In this document: in pieces, positions 19,178-28,179 of the stretch
Numbering within the stretch: position 1 is the stretch's first letter
Layout of the letters: every line of letters starts with the position of its first letter
The notes under the pieces: generated by a model
Told to the model about the DNA's origin: nothing
Database searches by the model: none
The model's input: only the letters and a program-made list of their open reading frames with translations
Position numbers and translations under genes: made by a program
NCBI GenBank assembly: GCA_963840545.1
Contig: CAWIZE010000012.1
Location: forward strand, 1-64,000
Origin: JAKAWQ01 sp963840545
GTDB taxonomy: Bacteria; Pseudomonadota; Alphaproteobacteria; Acetobacterales; Acetobacteraceae
Length of the DNA stretch: 64,000 nucleotides
Reading direction: 5' to 3'

Positions 19178-20647
19178 TCAGGCGATGAGGCCGGGCGCGG
19201 TCTGCTCGTCGAGCGGCCAGATCGGTCGTGCGACCCGCCGATAGGGGATGCGCGCGTAGTTGCGGTCGAGCGGGCCGTCGGCCTCGACATAGAGCACTTT
19301 GTGCGCGATGGGGCCGAATGCGGCCATGAAGTGGTTGGTGGATTTGACGACGAGGATTTTGCGGCCGAGCGGATGGATGCCGAGATTGGAAAAAAGCTCG
19401 AGGCCGAGCGCCTGGGTGCGCTTCTCGATCAGCACCACCTCGACGCCCGCAACCCGGATCGCCGCGCAATCGCCGAGCGGGACCTGTGTCGGGCCGAAGC
19501 TCTGCCAGCAGTCGCGCTTGAGCGCAAGGATTTCCGCCGTGGCGTCGATCGGTGTTCCGGATGCGGGGCCTGTCTTGCCGCCGAAGCGGAGCGGGAGGCG
19601 CGCGCCGACGCCCGCATCGAAGCAGAGCCTTACGGCGATCGGGTCCCAGATCGGCCCGACCGCAGCCCGCTCCACGCCCCGCTCGAGCAGTCGCCTCAGG
19701 ATCGTCGTGTTGTCGGAGGGGGCGCCGCCGCCGGCATTGTCCGCCGGGTCGGCGAGCACGACGGGTTCGCCGACCGCGGCCAGGGCGGCGTCGATCGCGG
19801 CATCGGGCGAGAGATAGTCGGGTGCGGTCCGGCCGCGCATCGCCACGAACTCGGCGCCGATCCGGCTGGCCACCCGGTCCGCCGTCTCCTTGTCCCCGTC
19901 CGCCACCACCAGCACCCGCCCGGAGAGCTCCGGCACGTCGGCATAGGGAAAGCAGTGGCCGATCGAAACCGAGAGGATGCCGTCCCTGTTCTCGAGTGCG
20001 GTGATGCGATCGACGAACCCGCGCATCAGCGGCAGCGTGGTCGGGTAGCTGCCGATCTGCCGGCAATCGTAGAGCGACATCACCGGCCGGATCTCGCCGC
20101 GCAGGGTGCGGAGCACGAGGGCGAGCAGGTCTTCGGCCCGCTCCACTACGTCCGTATGCGGGAATTCCTTGTAGAGCACGATGATATCGGAGAGGCGCAC
20201 CCGCCTCAGCGTGAGATGGCAGTGCGGATCGAGCTCGACGCCGATGACGGTGCGCGAACCCACGAGGTCGCGCACGCGCTCGATGATGTCCCCTTCGACA
20301 TCGTCATAGCCGTGCGCGACCATCGCCCCGTGGAGGCCGAGCAGCACGCCGTCCACCGGCAGGGCCGCCTTGAGCTCGGCGAGAATGGTATCGCGCATGA
20401 ACTCATAGTCCGCGCGGTTGGTCAGGCCGGCCGGACTCGCGGCGAAGCAGCTTCCCTCGACCAGCGTGAATTTCTCCGCGACCGCGCGGCGCCGGGCGAC
20501 CCAGAGCGGCGCGGTGCACATCAGCGGCGTGGCGTCGGGGTGCTCGCCGGGGCGGAGGAAAACGCTTTCCTTGTACGCGGCCAGGCTGGTGGGCAACGGG
20601 GAGAAGGTATTGGTTTCGGTCGCGAGCGTAGCCGAGAAGAGGCGCAT
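19178..20647 (-). CDS. M81 family metallopeptidase (MlrC/microcystinase C-like)
   Basis: A 489-residue protein of the M81/MlrC family, whose founding member cleaves linearised microcystin. Most members act on unknown peptides. It shows the N-terminal TETNTFSPLPT at 10-20, LLGLHGAMVAHGYDDVEGD with a possible metal-binding His/Asp, GVELDPHCHL, LADPADNAGGGAPSDNT and the C-terminal KSTNHFMAAFGPIA. No signal peptide is seen, so it is probably cytoplasmic. It is the first gene of the dpp operon, which fits uptake followed by intracellular cleavage. The natural substrate cannot be told from sequence. Confidence 0.88.
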   Translation of the reverse strand: MRLFSATLATETNTFSPLPTSLAAYKESVFLRPGEHPDATPLMCTAPLWVARRRAVAEKFTLVEGSCFAASPAGLTNRADYEFMRDTILAELKAALPVDGVLLGLHGAMVAHGYDDVEGDIIERVRDLVGSRTVIGVELDPHCHLTLRRVRLSDIIVLYKEFPHTDVVERAEDLLALVLRTLRGEIRPVMSLYDCRQIGSYPTTLPLMRGFVDRITALENRDGILSVSIGHCFPYADVPELSGRVLVVADGDKETADRVASRIGAEFVAMRGRTAPDYLSPDAAIDAALAAVGEPVVLADPADNAGGGAPSDNTTILRRLLERGVERAAVGPIWDPIAVRLCFDAGVGARLPLRFGGKTGPASGTPIDATAEILALKRDCWQSFGPTQVPLGDCAAIRVAGVEVVLIEKRTQALGLELFSNLGIHPLGRKILVVKSTNHFMAAFGPIAHKVLYVEADGPLDRNYARIPYRRVARPIWPLDEQTAPGLIA

Positions 20648-20747
20648 CCGGTGGTTTCTCCAGGGCGCGATGGGGCGTGGCCATGGCGGTCTTCGCGCCC
20701 GCGCCCCATGGTCCCGTCCCTTTTGTGCCGCGCAGCGCTTAGGGGGT

Positions 20748-20766
20748 CCAGGGGCCCAGCCCCTGG
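20748..20766. terminator. Hairpin directly after the ppx stop
   Basis: CCAGGGGC (20748-20755), loop CCA, GCCCCTGG (20759-20766) form a perfect 8-bp stem abutting the ppx stop codon. There is no T-tract on the minus strand beyond it. It has the same core as the hairpins at 7318 and 13430. Confidence 0.5.
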
Positions 20767-22332
20767 TCAGCGCACCACGTCGGTGATCGCCTCGCGCCCG
20801 AGGACCTGCGCCAGCCGGTCGAGCCGCCGCAGCACGCCCTCGCCGGCAAAGACGCCGGTGCTCTCGGAAAGCCGAAGCACGAGGCGCGAGCCTTCGAGCG
20901 AGAGGAAGGTGCCCGCGAGCAGCGCGGGCGTGCCGGCCGAGAGCGTGTAGGCGAGGCGAAGCGCGATGCCGAGCGCCTCGGCACGGTTCGCCGCGGCCAT
21001 GTCGAGCAGCGAGCGCACGGGGGCGAGGAAGCTCGCGCCGCGGTCCGCCTCGTAGCGGAGCGCGACGACGAGGGCGAGGAAGGCGCGCGCGTGGTGGTCG
21101 AGCCCGATGCCGGGCTGGCGCAGCACGCGAAGGAACGTCTGTTCGGCGCGGTATTCCGGGTGCTCGCGGCTGCCGATATCGCTCATCCAGCAGGCCGCCT
21201 CGCGCAGCCGCGTGGCTTCGGACGTTTCACCGGGAAAGAGCGGCCGGGTCCAGGCCATCAGCGCCGGCGCGAGCCGGGGGTCGCGCCCGAGCCGATCGCC
21301 GAATTCGCGCGCCGCCGCGAGCAGCGGATCCTCGGCTCGGACGTTTTCGGGGACATGGCGCATGAACCAGCCTTCGCGCAGGCCGTTGGCCGAGAACACG
21401 ACCCGCGCCGCGGCGGTCACGCGCAGCAGGCGCCGCAGCGTCACCGCGGCGAAGGGCAGGTCCTCGAGCCGGCGGCGAGGGGCGCCCGGAAGCCGCTCGA
21501 GCGAGCGCTGCGAGGCTGCGGCGATCACGCCGGTGAGGTCGCGCGCCTCGTCGCGGCCGAGCGTGTAGTGGTGCACCACGGCGAGCGGATAGCTCGTCTG
21601 TGCGATGTGGATCCGGGCCAGTGCGCGGAACGTGCCGCCCACCAGATAGAGGTCGCGGCCGGCGCCCTCCGCGAGCCAACGAACGCCGGTGAGGTCTCCG
21701 TCCACGATGCTGCGCGCGCGCAGAGCGTCGCCCCGGGCGCGCTCCGCGAGCCGGATCACGCCCAGCGGCAGCGTCGCGGCCTCGCCCGCCCGCCCGTGAT
21801 CGAGCCGCACCAGCTCGAGCGAGCCGCCGCCGACATCGGCGAGCACACCATCGGCGGCGGGGATGCCGCACAGCACGCCTGCGGCGGAAAGTGCTGCCTC
21901 CTCCTCCCCGGAGAGGATGCGGATCGGCACGCCCGGCATCCGCGCGGCGAGCCGGGCCACGAGCTCCCGCCCGTTCTCGGCGTCGCGCACCGCCGAGGTC
22001 GCCAGGACCTCGAACGGTGCGGCGCCCATCGCGACGACGATCGCGTGGTAGCGATGCATCACGGTCATCGCCTGGGCCATCGCGCCGGATTCGAGCCTGC
22101 CGCTCGCCTCGAGCCCGCGCCCGAGGCGGATCACCGCCTTCTCGTTGACGATCCCGAGCGGATTGCGCCCGCGTCCCTGGAACACCACGAGCCGCACGGA
22201 ATTCGAGCCGAGATCGACCACCGCCATGCGCGAGTGGGCGTCACGCTCGAGGCGCAGCGACGGGGCGCCATCGACATCGGCAAGCAGTCCGGCCGCGCCG
22301 GACGAAGCTCTTTCGTCGAGGCGCGCGGGCAT
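20767..22332 (-). CDS. ppx: Exopolyphosphatase / Ppx-GppA phosphatase
   Basis: Hydrolyses terminal phosphate from polyphosphate (or pppGpp in the related GppA). The 521-residue protein contains the actin-fold phosphate loops VVDLGSNSVRLVVFQG near 38-53 and DVGGGSLELVRL. It also has the catalytic-region segment ATSAVRDAENG and RILSGEEEAALSAAGVL, then a C-terminal helical domain. It starts three bases after the ppk stop, so synthesis and breakdown enzymes for polyphosphate are coupled. The first 36 residues before MAVVDLGSN are poorly conserved, and an internal start at that Met is possible. Confidence 0.92.
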   Translation of the reverse strand: MPARLDERASSGAAGLLADVDGAPSLRLERDAHSRMAVVDLGSNSVRLVVFQGRGRNPLGIVNEKAVIRLGRGLEASGRLESGAMAQAMTVMHRYHAIVVAMGAAPFEVLATSAVRDAENGRELVARLAARMPGVPIRILSGEEEAALSAAGVLCGIPAADGVLADVGGGSLELVRLDHGRAGEAATLPLGVIRLAERARGDALRARSIVDGDLTGVRWLAEGAGRDLYLVGGTFRALARIHIAQTSYPLAVVHHYTLGRDEARDLTGVIAAASQRSLERLPGAPRRRLEDLPFAAVTLRRLLRVTAAARVVFSANGLREGWFMRHVPENVRAEDPLLAAAREFGDRLGRDPRLAPALMAWTRPLFPGETSEATRLREAACWMSDIGSREHPEYRAEQTFLRVLRQPGIGLDHHARAFLALVVALRYEADRGASFLAPVRSLLDMAAANRAEALGIALRLAYTLSAGTPALLAGTFLSLEGSRLVLRLSESTGVFAGEGVLRRLDRLAQVLGREAITDVVR

Positions 22333-22335
22333 CGT

Positions 22336-24582
22336 TCAGTCCTGGCTGATCCGGTCCGGCCGGCGCGCCGGCGAAGGCGATGCATGCGTGAGCGGTCCGT
22401 GCAGCGCCGAGCCGCGCCCGGAAAGCGAGGGGTTGGTCATGAAGTATTCGTGCGCCGAAACCGGCTTGCGGCCCGGATCGAGCCGCCGCCAGGCGGCATC
22501 CGGGCCCAGCTCCCAGGACTGCATGTTGTCGCGCAGATTCACCACCATGATCTGGTCGAGCACCTGCGCGTGGACGGTCGGGTTGTGGATCGGCACCAGC
22601 GTCTCGATCCGCCATTCCATGTTGCGCGTCATCCAGTCGGCGCTGCTGATGAAGACGAGCGCCCGGCGCGAGGGCAGCGGATGGCCGCTGCCGAAGACGC
22701 AGATCCGCGCATGTTCGAGGAACCGCCCGACGATCGACTTCACCCGGATGTTCTCGGAAAGCCCCGCGACGCCGGGGCGCAGGCAACAGATGCCGCGGAC
22801 GACCGCCATCACCTTTACCCCGGCGGTGGAGGCGGCGTAGAGCCGGTCGATCAGCTTCTCGTCCACCAGGCTGTTCAATTTGAGCCAGATGCCGGCCGGC
22901 TTGCCCTCGCGGGCAAAGGCGATCTCGCGCTCGATCAGATCATCGAGCCGGGAGCGGATGGTGAGCGGGGAGAAGGCGAGCGCGTCCATCCGCTCCGGCT
23001 CCGCGTAGCCGGTCATGTAGTTGAAGAGCCTGGCTGCGTCGCGCGTGAGATCCGGCTCGCAGGTGAAGAAGCTGAGGTCGGTATAGATGCGCGCGGTGAT
23101 GGGGTGATAGTTGCCGGTGCCGAAATGCGCGTAGGCGCGCACGCCGCCGCCCTCGCGCCGCACCACGAAGGAGAGCTTGGCGTGTGTCTTCCGGCCGGGC
23201 ATGCCGAAGACGACCTGCACGCCCGCCGCCTCCAGGCTGCGCGCAAGGCGGATGTTCACCTCTTCGTCGAAGCGGGCACGCAGTTCGACCATCGCGGTGA
23301 CCGACTTGCCGGACTCCGCCGCCTCGATCAGCGCCTTGACGATCGGGCTGTCCCACGTCGTGCGGTAGAGGGTCTGCTTGACCGCGATCACGTTGGGGTC
23401 CGCGGCCGCCTCGCGCAGGAACTGGACCACCACGTCGAAGCTTTCGAACGGATGGTGGACGATGATGTCCTTGGCCCGGATCGCGGCGAAGCAGTCCCCG
23501 CCGAAGTCGCGGATGCGTTCGGGAAAGCGCGGCGTGAAGGGCGGGAACTGGAGATCCGGCCGGTCGTCGACGATGAGCGCGCGCAGATCGGCGAGCCCGA
23601 GCATGCCGGGCTGCACGAAGACGTCTTCTTCCGGCACGGCGAGGGCGTCGGCGACCAGCGCGCGCAGATCGTCCGGCATCGCCGAGGCCACCGAGAGATG
23701 GATGGCGACGCCGCGCCGGCGACGCTTGAGCGCGCTCTCGTACGAGCGCACCAGATCCTCGGCCTCCTCCTCGAATTCCACGTCGGTGTCGCGGATCAGC
23801 CGGAAGAGCCCGCTGCCGAGGCGCCGGAAGCCGGGAAAGAGGCGATCGAGGAAGAGATCGACCAGCTCCTCGAGCATGATGAAGCGGATCGGCTCGCCCG
23901 CGGCGGAGGGCAGACGCACGAAGCGCTCGATCTGGGCCGGCATCGGAACGAGCGCGCGCATGCCGTGCTGGTCGGCGTCGCGCACCAGCCGGAAGGCCAG
24001 CACGAGGCCCATGTTGGGGATGAACGGAAAGGGATGGGCCGGGTCGATCGCGAGCGGCGTCAGCACCGGGAAGACCCGCTCCATGAACCAGGTCTCGAGC
24101 CAGCCGCGATCGGCCGCCGAGAGCTGCCCCGCCTCCAGGACGGTGAGGCCGGCGGCCTCGAGCTCCTCGCGAAGGCCCGACCAAACGCGGTTCTGCTCGA
24201 CCATCAGCGCCCGCGCGCGTACCCCGATCTCGGCGAGCTGCTGGGCCGGGGTGCGACCGTCGGGCGAGGGCGCGGCCACGCCCGCCTTGGCCTGGCCGAT
24301 CAGTCCGGCGACACGCACCGAAAAGAACTCGTCGAGGTTGGACGCGCTGATCGAGACGAAGCGCAGCCGCTCGAGCAGCGGATGGCGCCGGTTTTCCGCT
24401 TCCTCGACGACGCGGCGGTTGAAGTCGAGCCAGGAAAGCTCGCGGTTGATGAACCGCTCCGGGCTCGCACGGTCGATGGCGGGGTGGGCTGAAGGCCCCG
24501 CCGCAAGCGCAATTTCGGGGGGCGGCGCCCAGCCGGGCGCCGATTTCGGCTCATGGAGTTCGCGGGATGGGGCGCTGCTCAT
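22336..24582 (-). CDS. ppk: Polyphosphate kinase 1
   Basis: Makes polyphosphate from ATP reversibly, through a phosphohistidine. The 748-residue protein has the N-terminal RFINRELSWLDFNRRV and the SASNLDEFFSVRVAGL block. The catalytic histidines are H467 in KTHAKLSFVVRR and H624 in FLEHARICVFGSG, with YAHFGTGNYHP between them. ATG 24582 is chosen because the product then begins just before the family's N-terminal domain. The frame is open to 24657. It lies in a block with pgsA, a PerM-type permease, hdaA and ppx. Confidence 0.96.
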   Translation of the reverse strand: MSSAPSRELHEPKSAPGWAPPPEIALAAGPSAHPAIDRASPERFINRELSWLDFNRRVVEEAENRRHPLLERLRFVSISASNLDEFFSVRVAGLIGQAKAGVAAPSPDGRTPAQQLAEIGVRARALMVEQNRVWSGLREELEAAGLTVLEAGQLSAADRGWLETWFMERVFPVLTPLAIDPAHPFPFIPNMGLVLAFRLVRDADQHGMRALVPMPAQIERFVRLPSAAGEPIRFIMLEELVDLFLDRLFPGFRRLGSGLFRLIRDTDVEFEEEAEDLVRSYESALKRRRRGVAIHLSVASAMPDDLRALVADALAVPEEDVFVQPGMLGLADLRALIVDDRPDLQFPPFTPRFPERIRDFGGDCFAAIRAKDIIVHHPFESFDVVVQFLREAAADPNVIAVKQTLYRTTWDSPIVKALIEAAESGKSVTAMVELRARFDEEVNIRLARSLEAAGVQVVFGMPGRKTHAKLSFVVRREGGGVRAYAHFGTGNYHPITARIYTDLSFFTCEPDLTRDAARLFNYMTGYAEPERMDALAFSPLTIRSRLDDLIEREIAFAREGKPAGIWLKLNSLVDEKLIDRLYAASTAGVKVMAVVRGICCLRPGVAGLSENIRVKSIVGRFLEHARICVFGSGHPLPSRRALVFISSADWMTRNMEWRIETLVPIHNPTVHAQVLDQIMVVNLRDNMQSWELGPDAAWRRLDPGRKPVSAHEYFMTNPSLSGRGSALHGPLTHASPSPARRPDRISQD

Positions 24583-24610
24583 GGGATTCCCGTCACCTGA
24601 GGCGCCGATC

Positions 24611-25318
24611 CTACAGGAGCGAGGGGGTTTCTGGGGAGGCAGGCACCAAATCGTCATCTTTCAGAAGCGGGGCGAGGGTTGCGATCGCCATCCGCCGCCC
24701 AACACGGCGCCCGGCCGCGAGCGAGGCGCGGTCAAGCCGGGCAACCGCATCGCCGAGAGCGCCCGGATGCCGCGGGAGCCGCGCCAGCAGCCAGTCCTGC
24801 AGCGCGGGCGCCACCATAAGCTGGCGGGCGGAGAGGAGGCGGGCGAAGAGCACGCCGAGCAGCGCCTCGTCCGGTCCCTTCACGGCCACGGCGTGGACGG
24901 AGGCGAGCCGGCTCGCCAGGTCGGCAAGCCGGACGTCCCAGCGCGCCGGCGGCTCGCGGCCGGCCAGCAGAACGTGAAGGCCGGCCTCGCGGGCGGCGTT
25001 GAGGAGATGGAGGAGGGAGGTCTCCTCGGCCGCGAGGTCGGCATCGTCGACCGCCATGGCTAGTTGCGGCGCCGGCGGCAGACCGCGCAGCTCCGGCCCG
25101 GCCAGCACCGCCGCCCCCGCGTTCTGCGCCCAGATGCGCAGGAGGTGCGACTTCCCCACCCCCGCCTCGCCCCACAGCGCGAGCCGCCCTTGCGGCCAGT
25201 CCGCGGGCCGCGCCAGCCACCGTCGCGCCGCTTCGTTGGCCGGCGCCGCGATGAAATCGGCGGCGGCGAATTCCGGCGCGTACGGGAAGGGCAGCGGCAG
25301 CTGGCGCAGGGCCCTAAT
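24611..25318 (-). CDS. hdaA: DnaA-related regulatory inactivator (HdaA)
   Basis: A DnaA-like AAA protein that, with the beta clamp, promotes ATP hydrolysis on DnaA and prevents over-initiation of replication. The N terminus RQLPLPFPYAPEF contains a QLPLPF clamp-binding motif. Walker A is GEAGVGKSHLL and the Walker B region is MAVDDADL. The DNA-binding domain IV of DnaA is absent, as expected. No ATG lies near the expected N terminus. The only upstream ATG (25387) adds an unrelated basic stretch and overlaps the permease gene by 74 bases. ATT at 25318 or CTG at 25309 fits better, so the start is uncertain. Confidence 0.88.
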   Translation of the reverse strand: MRALRQLPLPFPYAPEFAAADFIAAPANEAARRWLARPADWPQGRLALWGEAGVGKSHLLRIWAQNAGAAVLAGPELRGLPPAPQLAMAVDDADLAAEETSLLHLLNAAREAGLHVLLAGREPPARWDVRLADLASRLASVHAVAVKGPDEALLGVLFARLLSARQLMVAPALQDWLLARLPRHPGALGDAVARLDRASLAAGRRVGRRMAIATLAPLLKDDDLVPASPETPSLL

Positions 25319-26435
25319 GCTCCGGCGCCGCGGGCGGGTCGAGATAGAGCGGGCTCTGGAGATAGCGGCGCAGCCAGAAGCGGGCAAGCACGCCGATCAC
25401 CGCGCTCACCGGCACGGCGAGCAGCACGCCGAGGAAGCCGAACGCCGCCCCGCCGGCGAACAGCGCGAAAATCACCCAGACCGCGTGCAGTTCCACCCGA
25501 TCGCCAAGGAAACGCGGATAGATCACATAGCTCTCGATGAGATTGCCGACCACGAACACCGCGCCGACCCGGATCAGGCCGGACCAGAGCGGGAACTGGG
25601 CCAGCGCCAGCCCGACCGACACGACCGCCCCGGTGATCGTGCCGACATAGGGGATGAACGAGAGCAGCCCGGCCGAGAGCCCGACGATCAGGCCGAGATC
25701 GAGCCCGATCAGCGACAGGCCGGCGGCGTAAAAGAGGGCGAGGAACAGGCAGCATAGAAGCTGGCCGCGGAGCCAGGCGGAGAGGATCCGGTCGACCTCG
25801 TTCGCCTGCGCCCGCAGCACCGCGGCGTAGCGGCGCGGCAGCCAGGAATCGATGCGCGCCACCACCTTGGGCCAGTCACGCAGCAGGTAGAAGGCGACCA
25901 CCGGCGTCACCACGGCGAGCGAGAGGACGTTGAACAGCGCCACGCCCCCGGTGATCAGCCGCGTCAGCGCCTGGGCGACGAAGCTCAGGATGGCGCCGGC
26001 CTGGCTGGTGATCAGGTCCTGAAGCTTGCCGTTGACATAGTCCGGACCGAGGCTCGCCTGCAGGTCCGCGACGATCTTCGTGGCGAAGCCGCGCAGGCCC
26101 ACCACGTAGTCGGGTAGGCGCGCGCCGAGCACGCCGACCTGCTGCACGACCAGCGGATAGAGGAGCAGCACCACCATCAGCCCGACCGCGATCAGGCCGA
26201 TGATCAGGACGAACGCGGCCACCGCACGGGAGAGGCCGAGGCGGGACAGCTGGCGTACCAGCGGATCGAGGAAATAGGCGATCCCGGCGGCGGCAACGAA
26301 AGGCAGCAGGATCGAGGAGAAGAGCGACAGCGCGAGCCAGGCGCCGATGGCGAGGCCGCCCATCAGCGCCCAGCGTTGCAGCCGGGTTGCCTGCGGCTCC
26401 TCTTCCGGCATGGAAGGCGGGTTCACCGCAGCCAT
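25314..26435 (-). CDS. AI-2E family transporter (PerM-like permease)
   Basis: A 373-residue polytopic membrane protein of the AI-2 exporter/PerM superfamily, with about eight helices. Hydrophobic segments begin at residue 24 (LMGGLAIGAWLALSLFSSIL), and the C-terminal half has the conserved GLLSFIPYVGTITG and NLIESYVIYPRFLGDRV segments. Substrates in this family vary (autoinducer, ions or unknown). Its position next to hdaA and pgsA is a conserved neighbourhood in related bacteria, which gives no clue to substrate. It overlaps pgsA upstream by 13 bases. Confidence 0.88.
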   Translation of the reverse strand: MAAVNPPSMPEEEPQATRLQRWALMGGLAIGAWLALSLFSSILLPFVAAAGIAYFLDPLVRQLSRLGLSRAVAAFVLIIGLIAVGLMVVLLLYPLVVQQVGVLGARLPDYVVGLRGFATKIVADLQASLGPDYVNGKLQDLITSQAGAILSFVAQALTRLITGGVALFNVLSLAVVTPVVAFYLLRDWPKVVARIDSWLPRRYAAVLRAQANEVDRILSAWLRGQLLCCLFLALFYAAGLSLIGLDLGLIVGLSAGLLSFIPYVGTITGAVVSVGLALAQFPLWSGLIRVGAVFVVGNLIESYVIYPRFLGDRVELHAVWVIFALFAGGAAFGFLGVLLAVPVSAVIGVLARFWLRRYLQSPLYLDPPAAPEH

Positions 26436-26986
26436 GCCGTGCGGCGGACATAGGCCGCGCCCGAGACGAGGGTGGTGGCGGCGACCACCCAGAGGAGCGG
26501 GTCGATCAGCCCGCGCGCCGGCATGCCGAGTGCCGTGAGCAGGAGTGCCGCGGCCACCAGCAGGATCTGCAGGGCAGTGTTCACCTTGGAGATGAAGAGC
26601 GGCCGGATCGGCACCGGCTGGCCCACCACCCCGAGCAGCAGCACCCCGCCGACGATGAGAAGGTCGCGGAAGACCACCAGGATGGCGATCCAGTCCGGCA
26701 GCACGCCGATCGCCGCCAGCGTCACGTACATGCTGACCAGCAGGACCTTGTCGGCGACCGGGTCGAGCACCGCGCCGACGGCGCTGGCCCGCCCGTGGCG
26801 GGCGAGCCAGCCGTCCACGGCGTCGCTCGCCCCCGCCGCCACGAAGAACCCGAAGGCGGCGCCGAGGTCGTGGCGCAGCACCAGCCAGACCGCGAGCGGC
26901 ACGGCGCAGAGGCGCGCGAACGTGATCGCATTGGGCAGGGTGACAAGCCCGAGCGGAACGCCTGCGGCGCGCGAGCCGTCAGCCAT
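26423..26986 (-). CDS. pgsA: CDP-alcohol phosphatidyltransferase (PgsA-like)
   Basis: Probably transfers a phosphatidyl group from CDP-diacylglycerol to glycerol-3-phosphate, the committed step to phosphatidylglycerol. The 187-residue protein has several membrane helices and the complete family signature DAVDGWLAR...G...LDPVADK at about 55-80. It opens with TLPNAITFARL, the usual amphipathic entry helix. The exact acceptor alcohol cannot be proven, and cardiolipin or other phosphatidyltransferases share the motif. It is the first gene of the minus-strand block and divergent from purM. Confidence 0.85.
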   Translation of the reverse strand: MADGSRAAGVPLGLVTLPNAITFARLCAVPLAVWLVLRHDLGAAFGFFVAAGASDAVDGWLARHGRASAVGAVLDPVADKVLLVSMYVTLAAIGVLPDWIAILVVFRDLLIVGGVLLLGVVGQPVPIRPLFISKVNTALQILLVAAALLLTALGMPARGLIDPLLWVVAATTLVSGAAYVRRTAWLR

Positions 26987-27120
26987 CCCGGCATCCTGCC
27001 TTCCGACGGAAATCCAGGTTCACCATGTTCGGCGCCACGGTGGCATTTTTTTGCCGGGCCGGGTATCCGGTCGATGCCGGCGGCCGCGGCCTGCCATCGC
27101 GCCATAGCCTAACGGAGACC

Positions 27121-28179
27121 ATGGGGAACGGCATCACCTATCGCAGCGCCGGCGTGGACATCGCGGCCGGCGACGCCCTGGTCGGGGCGATCGGTAAGCT
27201 GGCGGCCGCCACGGCCCGGCCGGGCGTGCTCGGCGGGATCGGCGGCTTCGCCGCCGCCTTCGACACGCGCGCCGCCGGTTATGCCGACCCGATCCTCCTT
27301 GCAACCACCGACGGGGTCGGCACCAAGCTCGCGCTCGCCCATGCCTGCCGCAGGCACGACACGGTCGGGCGGGATCTCGTGGCGATGTGCGTGAACGACC
27401 TCGTCGTGCAGGGGGCTGAGCCGCTGTTCTTCCTCGACTATTTCGCGACCGGCCACCTTCTCCCCAACGAGGCGGCGGCGGTCATCGGGGGCATCGCCGC
27501 AGGTTGCCGGGAGGCCGGGTGCGCGCTCGTCGGCGGCGAGACCGCGGAGATGCCGGGCATGTACGCCGCCGGCGAATACGACCTGGCCGGCTTCGCGGTC
27601 GGCGCCGTCGAGCGGGGACAATTGCTGCCCCGTGGCGTGGCCGAAGGCGACATCGTGCTGGGGCTCGGCGCCAGCGGCGTGCATTCGAACGGCTTCTCCC
27701 TGGTCCGCCGCATCGTCGCCGAGGCCGGGCTCGGCTGGGACCGGCCCGCCCCGTTCGCCGCAGGGCAGACTTTGGGCGAGGCGCTGCTCACGCCGACCCG
27801 TCTCTATGTCGCCCCGGTGCTGGCACTCGCCCGCCTGGGCCTGCTCAAGGCGGCGGCCCATATCACCGGCGGCGGTCTTCCCGGCAATCTGCCGCGGGTG
27901 CTGCCCGAGGGCGCCGCCGCCCGGCTCGACCCGGCCGCCTGGGAGGTGCCCCCGGTGTTCCGCTGGCTCGCCCGGACCGGCGGGGTGGAGGCGGCGGAAA
28001 TGCTCCGCGTGTTCAACTGTGGGATTGGCATGGCGCTGGTGGTCGGGCCGGCGGCGGCGGCGGCGGCGGCGGCAAGGCTCGCGGCGGCCGGCGAGCACGT
28101 CTTTCGCATCGGCGAGATCGTCGCCGGCGCAGGGCCGGCTGCGGTCGTGATCACGCCGGCGGCCGGCTGGCCGGGATGA
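27121..28179 (+). CDS. purM: Phosphoribosylformylglycinamidine cyclo-ligase (AIR synthetase)
   Basis: Purine biosynthesis enzyme forming AIR from FGAM with ATP. The 352-residue protein starts ITYRSAGVDIAAGD. It includes LATTDGVGTKLALA, VAMCVNDLVVQGAEPLFFLD, ALVGGETAEMPGMY and HITGGGLPGNLPRVLP, all signature AIRS segments. ATG 27121 follows ACGGAGACC. A run of GCG codons near the C terminus gives eight consecutive alanines. Its stop overlaps the purN start in an ATGA arrangement. Confidence 0.96.
   Translation: MGNGITYRSAGVDIAAGDALVGAIGKLAAATARPGVLGGIGGFAAAFDTRAAGYADPILLATTDGVGTKLALAHACRRHDTVGRDLVAMCVNDLVVQGAEPLFFLDYFATGHLLPNEAAAVIGGIAAGCREAGCALVGGETAEMPGMYAAGEYDLAGFAVGAVERGQLLPRGVAEGDIVLGLGASGVHSNGFSLVRRIVAEAGLGWDRPAPFAAGQTLGEALLTPTRLYVAPVLALARLGLLKAAAHITGGGLPGNLPRVLPEGAAARLDPAAWEVPPVFRWLARTGGVEAAEMLRVFNCGIGMALVVGPAAAAAAAARLAAAGEHVFRIGEIVAGAGPAAVVITPAAGWPG
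28049..28072 (+). repeat. Trinucleotide (CGG)8 run in purM
   Basis: Eight perfect CGG units, read in frame as seven GCG alanine codons before a GCA. It is a possible site of slippage. Confidence 0.8.

Noticed and set aside
21091..24492. A 1133-codon open frame on the plus strand opposite ppx and ppk
   Set aside because: It is a GC-rich antisense shadow of two well-recognised genes, with no domain and a low-complexity, Arg/Gly-rich translation.
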